Of a stretch of DNA of 64,000 nt, positions 41,995-49,764 are shown piece after piece. Below the pieces are notes generated by a model. That model did not search any database and was not told the origin of the DNA. It saw only the letters and a program-made list of their open reading frames with translations. Within the stretch, counting starts at the first letter, position 1, and the number at the start of each line of letters is the position of its first letter. The stretch spans positions 90,161 through 154,160 of the forward strand of contig JAIXTP010000011.1 of the NCBI GenBank assembly GCA_027483895.1, in the 5' to 3' direction. Origin of the DNA: Hyphomicrobiales bacterium. GTDB taxonomy: Bacteria > Pseudomonadota > Alphaproteobacteria > Rhizobiales > Beijerinckiaceae. The position numbers and the translations under genes were made by a program.

Positions 41995-42924
41995 ATGACA
42001 AAGACCATCGACGTCCTGGGCTTCGGCGAGCCCCTGATGGAGCTCAATTCCGTGACGCGCGGAGGCGAGGCGGTGTTTCTTCAGGGCTTCGGCGGGGATA
42101 CGTCGAACGCGATCATCGCGGCGGCCCGTCAGGGCGCCCGCACGGCCTTCTTCACGGCTCTCGGCGACGATGCCTTCGGGCGCGATTTCCTGAAATTGTG
42201 GGACCGGGAGGGCGTCGACCGGAGCCGCGTGACGATGCCCGCGGACTCGCGGACCGGCATCTATTTCATCACGCACGGCCCGGACGGGCACGAATTCACC
42301 TATCTCCGCGCGGGCTCCGCGGCGAGCCTCGTCGGCCCGGGGGACGTTCCGGCGGACCTGATCGCCGCCGCACGCGTGCTGCACGTCTCGGGCATCAGCC
42401 AAGGCATTTCGCCGAGCGCGGCCGACGCCGTGTTCGAGGCGGTCGCCGCGGCGAAGCGGTCCGGCACCGTCGTGAGCTACGACACCAATCTCCGCCTTCG
42501 CTTGTGGCCGCTCGAAAGGGCGCGGGCGATCATCCATGCGGGCGTCGCGAAAAGCGACATCTGCCTGCCGGGGCTCGACGATGCGCGGCAACTCACCGGC
42601 CTCGACCGGCCTGAAGAGATCTGCGACGCCTATCTCGCGACGGGCTGCTCCATCGTCGCGCTGACCATGGGCAAGGACGGCACGATGGTGGCCGTTCCCG
42701 GCGAGCGCCGGCTGATCCCGGCCCGCCCCGTCACTGCGGTCGACGCGACCGGTGCCGGGGACACGTTCGACGGCGCGTTCCTTGCCGAATGGCTGGCGAA
42801 CGGCCGCGATCCCTTCGCCGCCGCCGCCTACGCGAATGCCGCGGCCGCTCTGTCGACTCTGGGCTACGGCGCCGTCGCACCGATCCCGACCCGCGAGGCG
42901 GTCGTCGCGTTCATGAAGGGCTGA
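41995..42924 (+). CDS. kdgK: PfkB-family sugar kinase, probably 2-keto-3-deoxygluconate kinase
   Basis: Ribokinase fold (309 residues) with the N-terminal G-F-G-E-P-L-M-E-L-N, the first PfkB signature (F-G-G-D-T-S-N-A-I-I-A-A) and the second, with catalytic Asp in D-A-T-G-A-G-D-T-F. Sequence pattern (YLRAGSAASL, YDTNLRLRLWP) fits KDG kinase, which makes KDPG for the Entner-Doudoroff route. Other sugars cannot be excluded. The gene is divergent from hsp20 and stands alone, followed by a palindromic repeat. Confidence 0.86.
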   Translation: MTKTIDVLGFGEPLMELNSVTRGGEAVFLQGFGGDTSNAIIAAARQGARTAFFTALGDDAFGRDFLKLWDREGVDRSRVTMPADSRTGIYFITHGPDGHEFTYLRAGSAASLVGPGDVPADLIAAARVLHVSGISQGISPSAADAVFEAVAAAKRSGTVVSYDTNLRLRLWPLERARAIIHAGVAKSDICLPGLDDARQLTGLDRPEEICDAYLATGCSIVALTMGKDGTMVAVPGERRLIPARPVTAVDATGAGDTFDGAFLAEWLANGRDPFAAAAYANAAAALSTLGYGAVAPIPTREAVVAFMKG

Positions 42925-42939
42925 TCGGGGGCCTATACC

Positions 42940-43040
42940 CGTCATTGCGAGCGCAGCGAAGCAATCCAGAGAATGGCGGGCATGGAGCACGATGCCGGCC
43001 GTCTCTGGATTGCCGCGTCGCTTCGCTCCTCGCAATGACG
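42940..43040. repeat. Dispersed palindromic repeat, copy 2
   Basis: It begins CGTCATTGCGAGCGCAGCGA and ends CTCGCAATGACG; inner arms GCAATCCAGAGA and TCTCTGGATTGC pair. Related to the element at 35907-36004 by more than the two ends (the outer 25 bases of each arm are nearly identical). It lies 15 bases behind the kdgK stop. Confidence 0.88.
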
Positions 43041-43085
43041 GAGAGAGACCCTTCCCGCCGGTGGACCGTCGGGAACTCTTGACGG

Positions 43086-43102
43086 ATGTTACATTATAAC
43101 AT
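43086..43102. promoter_or_regulatory. Zur-like operator before the zinc-binding-protein gene
   Basis: ATGTTACATTATAACAT is a near-perfect AT-rich inverted repeat (ATGTTA...TAACAT) of the kind bound by Zur in alphaproteobacteria (TGTTATA-type half-sites). It lies 33 bases upstream of the ATG at 43136, well placed to block a promoter. Confidence 0.75.
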
Positions 43103-43135
43103 TACGAAGCCACTCCTTTCGAACGGAGGCTTCAT

Positions 43136-44032
43136 ATGGATCGCCGCGCGCTGCTTCTCGGGACCGTCTTCGCCGTCGCGGGAGCCGCCCTTCCCCTGCG
43201 GGCGCAGGACGCGCGGATCGAGGCTGTGGCGAGCTTCACCATTCTGGCGGATTTCGTCCGGGAGGTCGGCGGCGACCGCGTGCGGGTCGTCTCGCTGGTC
43301 CCGGACAACGGGGATGCGCATGTCTTCGAACCCAAGCCGTCGGACGCCGCCGCGATCGCCCGGGCCCGGCTGTTGGTCGTCAACGGGCTCGGCTTCGACG
43401 CATGGGCGGAACGACTGGCGCGGTCCGCGCGCTATTCGGGCGCTCTCGTCGTCGCGGGCCGCGACGTGCGACGCGTCGAGGCGAAGGCGGACTCCCACGG
43501 GCATGGCGGGCGGGACCGCACCGATCCGCACGGCTGGCAGGACCCCAAGGACGCCGCCGTCTATGTCCGCGCGATCCGTGACGGGCTGATCGGCATCGAT
43601 CCTGCCGGGCGGGCGGAGTACGAAAAGCGCGCGGCCGATTATCTCGCACGCCTCGAAGCGCTCGACGCGGAAATCCGCGCTCTTCTCGCCCCGATCCCGG
43701 CGGAGCGCCGGCGCATCGTGACGGCCCATGACGCCTTCACGCGGTTCGGCAAGGCTTACGGCATCGAGTTCATCGGCCTGCACGGGCTGAGCACCGAGTC
43801 GGCGCCCAACGCCAAGGACGTCGCCGCGGTGATCTCGCGCATCCGCAAGGAGAAGGCGGGCGCGGTCTTTTTCGAGAATATGGGCGACGAACGCATCGTG
43901 GACCGGATCGCGCAGGAGACCGGCGCCAGGATCGGCGGCACGCTCTACGGCGACGCGCTGGGCGGGGAAGTGCGCAGCTATATCGAGCTGATGCGGCACA
44001 ACGCCGCCGCGATCGCCCGCGCGCTGCGCTGA
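43136..44032 (+). CDS. Metal ABC transporter substrate-binding protein (ZnuA/AztC type)
   Basis: Periplasmic cluster-9 binding protein of 298 residues with an N-terminal signal (MDRRALLLGTVFAVAGAALPLRAQ). Likely metal ligands are H62 (GDAHVFEPKPSD), H132 (in D-P-H-G-W-Q-D-P, normally DPHxW) and the histidine of TAHDAF, plus an acidic residue near YGDALG. A short His loop (SHGHGG, about 120-125) fits zinc. A Zur-like box precedes it. No ATPase or permease gene is adjacent, so it must use components encoded elsewhere or act as a zinc chaperone. Manganese is less likely given the operator. Confidence 0.9.
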   Translation: MDRRALLLGTVFAVAGAALPLRAQDARIEAVASFTILADFVREVGGDRVRVVSLVPDNGDAHVFEPKPSDAAAIARARLLVVNGLGFDAWAERLARSARYSGALVVAGRDVRRVEAKADSHGHGGRDRTDPHGWQDPKDAAVYVRAIRDGLIGIDPAGRAEYEKRAADYLARLEALDAEIRALLAPIPAERRRIVTAHDAFTRFGKAYGIEFIGLHGLSTESAPNAKDVAAVISRIRKEKAGAVFFENMGDERIVDRIAQETGARIGGTLYGDALGGEVRSYIELMRHNAAAIARALR

Positions 44033-44193
44033 GGCCTTCATCGACGCGGAACGCCCCGATCCTTTCGGAGGATCACGGGATCGAAAGAGGCGGGCGGCTA
44101 CGCCCTCCGAGTCGGTCCGATCCGAAGGACGGAATCGCCCGACCCGGAGCGTGGCTGCAGATTGGGCTCATCGAAATCCGCGAGAGCCCCGGA

Positions 44194-44427
44194 ATGACCG
44201 AGCCCACCGAGCCCACCGGCGCCGACGAACGGCGTCGCGCCTTTCTCAAGAAATGCGGCCGCTTCGCTGCGGTGACGCCGCCCGCCGTGACGCTGCTCCT
44301 TTCCACGACGATGACCTCCGGCGCGCTTGCGAAATCCGGCGGGGGCGTGCGCGGCCGAGGGCACGGACACGGCCCGGGCGGTCGTTTCGGCCATCACGGC
44401 GGGCGCGGTTCCGGCCGGTTCGGATGA
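44194..44427 (+). CDS. Small Gly/His/Arg-rich peptide with twin-arginine-like leader
   Basis: 77 residues. The N-terminal half has R13-R-R-A-F-L-K-K-C21 and then a hydrophobic run (AAVTPPAVTLLLSTT, 25-39), resembling a twin-arginine signal; T-S-G-A-L-A-K could hold a cleavage site near residue 46. The C-terminal 30 residues consist almost only of Gly, His and Arg (GHGHG at 56-60, HHGG at 67-70, ending GSGRFG) with serines at 48 and 73. The stop overlaps the start of the kinase-like gene by four bases (ATGA), so the two are coupled. Small proteins with an R-R-x-F-L...V-T-P-P-A-V-T-L-L-L segment occur in other Proteobacteria, function unknown. It may be the substrate of the two enzymes that follow, or a metal-binding peptide. 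Confidence 0.75.
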   Translation: MTEPTEPTGADERRRAFLKKCGRFAAVTPPAVTLLLSTTMTSGALAKSGGGVRGRGHGHGPGGRFGHHGGRGSGRFG

Positions 44428-45437
44428 CGCCCGACGCGGCCGGTCCGACCGCCGTGCTCGGAGAGCGGCTGCTCGCCTTCTCCGAAGCCTTGCAGGCGAT
44501 TTTCGAACCGAAGCCGAACGTGGGCGATCTCCCCGCCGTCGCGGCTCCGGTCGATCGAGCCTCGCTCCCTCCATGGTCGCTCCACGATGGACCGCGGCGC
44601 CGGCGCGCTCTTCCGCGCCGGGCGGAGAGCGGGCTCGTCCTTCGCAAAAGGATCGGCGGCCTCCACGCCGAATTCCATTCGGACCCGCCCCTTCGAGGCC
44701 GGCTCCGCGATCTCCTCTCCGGTTTCGCCCCGTTTCCGTGCGGGGCGCCCGTCCGGATCCGGATCGGCATCCGACGTGCGGGGGCCGCCCTCCATATCCG
44801 CGAAGACGACGGATCGGAGCAGGCGGCGGATCCCGTCTCGTTCGTCCCGACGATCAAGGCGCTGCTGACCGAACGCCTTCTCGATCGCGGCGATCATCTC
44901 ATGGCGCTGCACGGCGCGGTCATCGCGACGCCGCGGGGAGCGACATTGCTCGTGGGCGCGCCGGGCGCGGGAAAGTCGACCCTCGCCGCCGCCTGCATGG
45001 GCGCGGGCCTTGCGGTCAGGTGCGACGACATGGCCCTTCTGCGCGCCGACGGCCGCATCGCGCCGGTCCCGTTTCCGCTCGCGCTGAAGCCCGGCGCGTG
45101 GCCGATCGTATCGGCGCTTCTGCCGCGTCTTGCGGGACAGCCGATCCACTGCCGCCCCGACGGGCGGAGGGTCCGCTATCTGCCGCTGCGGGGCGCGTCG
45201 GATCGGCCCGAAGCCGTCACGCGCATCGTGCTGATCGACCGCACGCCGGCCGCCCCCTCGCTTTCGCCGGTCGATCCGTTGCTCGCGCTGGCGGAATTGC
45301 TGGAGGGCGCGCACAGGCCCGACGGACGACTGAATGCGGCGGGCTTCATGGCGCTGACGTCCTTGGTGGGCGGCTCCGAAACCTTCGTGCTTGCCGGCGA
45401 CGACGCTCGGGCGGGCGCTGCCCTTCTCGCGGCCTGA
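44424..45437 (+). CDS. HPr-kinase/phosphorylase-like protein
   Basis: 337 residues. The C-terminal half has the HprK-type P-loop fold: L-H-G-A-V at 162-166, Walker A GAPGAGKS (178-185) and R-C-D-D-M-A-L-L (199-206) with the paired aspartates of the HPr kinase family. The N-terminal part has no recognised domain. No HPr or PTS gene is adjacent. Kinases of this class phosphorylate precursor peptides in some lasso-peptide clusters (established for the paeninodin pathway), and others occur with nucleotidyltransferases in envelope clusters. Coupled to the small peptide upstream (ATGA) and one base ahead of the nucleotidyltransferase. Confidence 0.85.
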   Translation: MTPDAAGPTAVLGERLLAFSEALQAIFEPKPNVGDLPAVAAPVDRASLPPWSLHDGPRRRRALPRRAESGLVLRKRIGGLHAEFHSDPPLRGRLRDLLSGFAPFPCGAPVRIRIGIRRAGAALHIREDDGSEQAADPVSFVPTIKALLTERLLDRGDHLMALHGAVIATPRGATLLVGAPGAGKSTLAAACMGAGLAVRCDDMALLRADGRIAPVPFPLALKPGAWPIVSALLPRLAGQPIHCRPDGRRVRYLPLRGASDRPEAVTRIVLIDRTPAAPSLSPVDPLLALAELLEGAHRPDGRLNAAGFMALTSLVGGSETFVLAGDDARAGAALLAA

Positions 45438-45438
45438 C

Positions 45439-46509
45439 ATGCCCGCCCTTTCTCCCCTGCCCTCCGACCTGCGCGCCCTCGTGGAACTCCTGTCCGCCCG
45501 CCGCATGCCGCGTCCGGGCGAGGACTGGACGGGCGTGATCGCAGCGGCCAATGCCGCATGGCTCGCCCCCGCTCTCGCCGCAGCGCTCCGGACGACCACG
45601 ACACCGGCGGTGCCCGAGGACGTTCGCGACTATCTGGACCTGCTTCACGGGCTCAATCGCGAGCGGAATTTTGCGCTTCGGGCGCAGCTTTTCGAGGCGG
45701 CGCATATCCTCGCGGGCCACGGCATCCGGCCCGCGCTCGGCAAGGGAACCGCCTTCCTGTTCGCCGCGCCGGACGACGCGATCGGGAACCGCATGATGGG
45801 CGACCTCGATCTCATGGTCGCGCCGCACGAACGGATCGAGGCGGCACGGGCTCTGGCGCGTGCCGGATATCGAAGTCTGAGCGCGCCCAACGAGGACAGC
45901 GACGTGCTGTTCCGTCCGCAGGATGCGGGGCCGATCGAGCTGCACTCGCCGACGCCCGGCCATCCGGCCTATGCGGCGCTCGACCGGCTTGCGACGGCGC
46001 CCGAGCCGGTCGAGCGGGAAGGCGTCACCGTTCTGATCCCGCCGCCAACGGCGCTTTTGCTGCATCTCGTGCTGCACGACGAAATCCGTGACGGCGGGAT
46101 TTTCAGAGGCTCGTTCGATCTCCGTCATCTCTTCGACGGCGCGCGGTTGCTCGCCACGGGCCGGGTGGAACCGGCTCTCATCGCCGAGGCGCGGCTTCGC
46201 CCGCATGAGGCGCGCGCTCTCGCCGAATGGCTGCTGCTGGTGGAGACGATGACGGGGGTCGGCCATCCGTTTCCGCCGCCGTCGCGGGCGGTACGGCGCG
46301 GCGTCGGGATCCGCCTGCGACAGGCGGGGCGCGGACCGTCGGCCTCCCTGCTCCGCTTCGTGCGGCGCGGCCTTTGGCTCGCGGAACGCATCCGGAGAGG
46401 CGAGGCCTCCCTGCTCCACGGCTTCGGACGGTTGCTGCCGCCCGCTCCGACCGAGGACGACGAGGACGTTCCGATCCGCGGCTTGGGCCACGGCCCGCGG
46501 ATCGGCTGA
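45439..46509 (+). CDS. Nucleotidyltransferase family-5-like protein
   Basis: 356 residues. The core nucleotidyltransferase motif is K-G near residues 101-103 (ALGKGTAFLF) with R-M-M-G-D122-L-D124-L-M-V, the G...DxD metal site of the NTP_transf_5 group. Further on H-S-P-T-P-G-H and L-H-L-V-L-H-D fit the family. It starts one base after the kinase-like gene. Members of this family often stand beside HprK-like proteins in peptide or exopolysaccharide clusters, but no substrate is known for this one. The Arg-rich region at 265-310 may bind a nucleic acid or membrane. Confidence 0.84.
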   Translation: MPALSPLPSDLRALVELLSARRMPRPGEDWTGVIAAANAAWLAPALAAALRTTTTPAVPEDVRDYLDLLHGLNRERNFALRAQLFEAAHILAGHGIRPALGKGTAFLFAAPDDAIGNRMMGDLDLMVAPHERIEAARALARAGYRSLSAPNEDSDVLFRPQDAGPIELHSPTPGHPAYAALDRLATAPEPVEREGVTVLIPPPTALLLHLVLHDEIRDGGIFRGSFDLRHLFDGARLLATGRVEPALIAEARLRPHEARALAEWLLLVETMTGVGHPFPPPSRAVRRGVGIRLRQAGRGPSASLLRFVRRGLWLAERIRRGEASLLHGFGRLLPPAPTEDDEDVPIRGLGHGPRIG

Positions 46510-46511
46510 AG

Positions 46512-48566
46512 TCAGGCGGAGAGGAAACCGCGCTTGCGCAGGAGGGCGTCCACGTCGGGATCGCGCCCGCGGAAGGCACGATAGGCCTCGGCGGGGTCCT
46601 GCCGTCCGCCGGCGGCATAGACGTGCTCGCGCAAGCGGGAGGCGAGCGCCGGGTCGAAGACGTCGCCGGTCTCTTCGAAGGCGGAGAAGCCGTCGGCGTC
46701 GAGCACCTCCGACCAGAGATAGGAGTAGTAGCCCGCCGAATAGCCGTCGCCCGAGAACACATGGGTGAAATGGGGCGTGCGGTGCCGCATCGCGATCTCG
46801 GCCGGCATGCCGAGCCCCGCGAGCACGTCCCGCTCGAAAGCGGCGGGATCGATGTCGCCCGCGCTTTCCAGAGCATGGAACTCCATGTCGACGATGGCCG
46901 AGGCGGCGTATTCGACCGTCGCGAAACCCTGATTGAAGTTGCGGGCGGCCTGCACCTTCTCGATCAGCGCCGCGGGCATGGGCTCGCCGGTCTCGGCATG
47001 GACGGCGAAGCGCGACAGGACGTCCGGCGTCATCAGCCAGTGCTCGTAGACCTGCGAGGGGAATTCCACGAAGTCGCGCGCCACCGAGGTGCCCGAGATC
47101 GAACCGAAGGTGACATCGGACAGCATGCCGTGCAGCGCGTGGCCGAATTCGTGGAAGATCGTGCGCGCGTCGTCGAAGCTCAGCAGCGTGGGGCGGCCTT
47201 CGGGCGCCCGCGCGAAGTTGAGGACGTTGACCACGATCGGACGGACGTCCCCGTCCAGCTTGTGCTGGCTGCGGAACGCGCTCATCCACGCGCCGCTGCG
47301 CTTGGAGGGACGGGCGAAATAGTCTCCGAGGAACAATGCGAGATGGCGGCCGTCGCGGTCGAGCATTTCCCACACGCGCACGTCCGGATGGTAGGTCGGA
47401 ACGTCGCGGCGTTCGCGGAAGGTCACGCCGAAGAGGCGCGTGGCGGTGTCGAAGGACGCCTCGATGATGCGGTCGAGCTGCAGATACGGCTTGATCTCCG
47501 CCTCGTCCAAGGCGTGAAGGGCGGCGCGGACCTTGGCCGAATAATGCCGCCAGTCATGCGGGCCCAGCACGAAGGCGTCGCCCTCTTCCCGGATGCGTTG
47601 CTGCAGGAGTTCGCGCTCTTCGGCGGCGCGCGCACGGGCCATCGGCCAGATGCGGTCCAGAAGGCCGCGGACGGCCTCGGGCGTCTTCGCCATGGTCGGT
47701 TCGAGCTTGTAGTCCGCGAAGGTGCGGAAGCCGAGCAGGCGCGCGCGCTCGGCCCGCAGCGCCAGCATCTCGGCGACGATCGCGCGGTTGTCGGTCGCGC
47801 CGCCGCTTTCGCCCCGCCCGATCCAAGCCGCATAGGCCTTCTCACGCAGCGGGCGGACGGTCGAGAACTGCAGGAAGGGCTCGATCAACGACCGGGAGGT
47901 CGTGATGACATGGCCTTCGAGCCCGCGCTCGGTCGCGGCTTCACGCGCGGCGGCGACGAGCCATTCGGGCAGGCCCGCGAGATCCTCGGGCGCTTTCAGC
48001 GGGATCACGGTGTTCGCTTCATCGGCGAGGACGTTCTGCGAGAACCGCGTGCCGAGCTGCGCGAGCCGTTCGACGATCGCGGCGAGCCTCGCCTTCTCCG
48101 CCTCGCCGAGCCGCGCCCCCGCACGGACGAAACGCTTGTGCGTCAGTTCGAGCACCCTGCGCCGTTCGGGATCGAGCCCGAGGGAATCGATGCGGGCGAA
48201 GAGGTCGTCGACGCGGGCGAAGAGCGCGGCGTTCATGCCGATCGCGGCGAAATGCTTCGCGGCCTTGGGCGAGATCTCTCGCTCGATGGCCTGCAGCTCT
48301 TCATTCGTGTGGGCGCCCGTGAGGTTCCAGAAGACGCCGCCGACCTTGTCGAGCACGGTGCCGGAGCGTTCGAGCGCCGTGATCGTGTTCTCGAAGTCCG
48401 GCGGGGAGGGATCGGCCGCGATCGCCGCGATCTCCGCTTCGTGATCCGCGAAGCCGCGCGCGAAGGCGGGCCGGAAATGCTCCGCCGCGATCCGGTCGAA
48501 GGGAGGCGCGCCGAAGGGCGTATCCCAGGCTTCGAAGAAGGGGTTCGCGGCGCTCGCCTGATCCAT
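46512..48566 (-). CDS. M3-family oligopeptidase (Dcp / oligopeptidase A type)
   Basis: Cytoplasmic zinc metallopeptidase of 684 residues that degrades short peptides. The active site is H-E-F-G-H-A-L-H with the downstream glutamate in D-F-V-E-F-P-S-Q. The substrate-binding H-F-T-H-V-F-S-G-D-G-Y-S-A-G-Y-Y-S-Y-L-W motif is complete. The start is the ATG at 48566 with GGGAG seven bases upstream; the open frame continues for over 200 codons upstream but that part overlaps the phasin gene on the other strand. It converges on the nucleotidyltransferase gene with two bases between stops. Confidence 0.95.
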   Translation of the reverse strand: MDQASAANPFFEAWDTPFGAPPFDRIAAEHFRPAFARGFADHEAEIAAIAADPSPPDFENTITALERSGTVLDKVGGVFWNLTGAHTNEELQAIEREISPKAAKHFAAIGMNAALFARVDDLFARIDSLGLDPERRRVLELTHKRFVRAGARLGEAEKARLAAIVERLAQLGTRFSQNVLADEANTVIPLKAPEDLAGLPEWLVAAAREAATERGLEGHVITTSRSLIEPFLQFSTVRPLREKAYAAWIGRGESGGATDNRAIVAEMLALRAERARLLGFRTFADYKLEPTMAKTPEAVRGLLDRIWPMARARAAEERELLQQRIREEGDAFVLGPHDWRHYSAKVRAALHALDEAEIKPYLQLDRIIEASFDTATRLFGVTFRERRDVPTYHPDVRVWEMLDRDGRHLALFLGDYFARPSKRSGAWMSAFRSQHKLDGDVRPIVVNVLNFARAPEGRPTLLSFDDARTIFHEFGHALHGMLSDVTFGSISGTSVARDFVEFPSQVYEHWLMTPDVLSRFAVHAETGEPMPAALIEKVQAARNFNQGFATVEYAASAIVDMEFHALESAGDIDPAAFERDVLAGLGMPAEIAMRHRTPHFTHVFSGDGYSAGYYSYLWSEVLDADGFSAFEETGDVFDPALASRLREHVYAAGGRQDPAEAYRAFRGRDPDVDALLRKRGFLSA

Positions 48567-48732
48567 GCGTGATCTCCCGGACGGTGACCTTCGATATAGC
48601 CCTCGACGCGCGCGATTGCCGGCCGGAGGAGGTGCGCTTTTTTCGGGCCTCGTAGAACCTCCGGCCCCCTCGATCGTTGAAGAACCGGTGCGCGGTCGCG
48701 TGCCGCAATCCCGAGAGGACGAGGCAAATCGA

Positions 48733-49290
48733 ATGGCTGAAGACGACAAGGCCGAAAAGGGACGACCCGGCGGCCGGGGCGGTCGCGTGGAAGCGATGAT
48801 GGAGAGGACGGGGGACGACATGCAGAATGCAGCGCGCGAGACGACCGGGGCGATCGACGAGGCCGCCCGCAACGCGGAAAAGACCGGCACCGAAGGCATG
48901 GGCCGCGCATTCGATCTCGGCCGGGACATGGGCCGGGACGCGGGCCAGGACCTGAACCGGATCGCCGAGCGGACGTCGCGCAACCTCGCGACCCTGACCA
49001 AGGCGGGCTCGGTGCTGATGCAGGGCATGCAGGACGCGTCCCGCGAATGGATCGGCATGACCCAGGAGCAGATGCGCCGGAACAGCGAGGCGATGAGCGA
49101 GATGTCGCGCCTCCGCAGCATGCCCGAACTCGTCAACGCACAGGCCGACCTGATGCGCGACGGGATCCGCGCGATGGTCGACGGCGTGCGAAGGCTCGGG
49201 GAGATCTCCCTGCGCACGGCGACCGAGACCTCGGATGCCATGCGGGAAGCGGCCGCCCCCGGCGAACAGCGCCGCCGCGACGCGGCCTGA
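48733..49290 (+). CDS. Phasin-family protein
   Basis: 185 residues, hydrophilic at the N-terminus and then helical with regular Met/Gln/Ala patterns (TLTKAGSVLMQGMQDASREWIGMTQEQM in part), a phasin_2 type sequence. Phasins coat polyhydroxyalkanoate granules. The first 50 residues are charged and likely disordered. GAGG precedes the ATG at eight bases. A strong terminator follows. Confidence 0.85.
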   Translation: MAEDDKAEKGRPGGRGGRVEAMMERTGDDMQNAARETTGAIDEAARNAEKTGTEGMGRAFDLGRDMGRDAGQDLNRIAERTSRNLATLTKAGSVLMQGMQDASREWIGMTQEQMRRNSEAMSEMSRLRSMPELVNAQADLMRDGIRAMVDGVRRLGEISLRTATETSDAMREAAAPGEQRRRDAA

Positions 49291-49316
49291 CCGCGCCCGG
49301 ATGCGTATCCGACCCG

Positions 49317-49347
49317 ATCCCCGCGGCATTCCGCGGGGATTTTTTTG
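49317..49347 (+). terminator. Intrinsic terminator after the phasin gene
   Basis: ATCCCCGCGG-CATT-CCGCGGGGAT, a perfect 10-base stem, followed by seven T. Confidence 0.93.
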
Positions 49348-49398
49348 TCCCGGTTCAGGGGTTAGGATGGTCCTCATCGTAGGCGTGAGGAGGCGAGC

Positions 49399-49764
49399 AT
49401 GACCCCGAAGCTGCTGGTGGTCCTCTGTGCGGCCGCACTGACCTCGGGCTGCGTCCAATATCAATGGGTCCATCCGAACCGCAGCCCGGCCCAATACGGC
49501 GCGGACCGCTTCGCGTGCGAGCGCCGCGCCGCGGCGCTCTATCCCACGACGCCCGCCGTCGTGCAGACCGGCGGCGGCTATTTCGACGCGGGCTGGCGCA
49601 GCTGCCGGCGGACCTATTACGGCAATGTCTACTGCAGCTCGACGCCGCCGACCTATGTTCCGCCCGTCTATTCCACGCAGGACATCAATGCCGCGCCGCG
49701 CGAGCGGGCGGTCGAGGCCTGCCTCTATCAGCGGGGATATCAGCTGGTTCCCGTCCAGCGCTGA
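49399..49764 (+). CDS. Small outer-membrane-type lipoprotein, function unknown
   Basis: 121 residues with a lipoprotein signal (MTPKLLVVLCAAALTSGC, lipobox L-T-S-G-C18). The mature part is Tyr/Pro/Arg-rich with four more cysteines (near residues 35, 69, 78 and 107) that may form two disulfides. GAGGAGG precedes the ATG. Its last 25 bases overlap the 3' end of the AbrB-type gene on the other strand. Confidence 0.85.
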   Translation: MTPKLLVVLCAAALTSGCVQYQWVHPNRSPAQYGADRFACERRAAALYPTTPAVVQTGGGYFDAGWRSCRRTYYGNVYCSSTPPTYVPPVYSTQDINAAPRERAVEACLYQRGYQLVPVQR

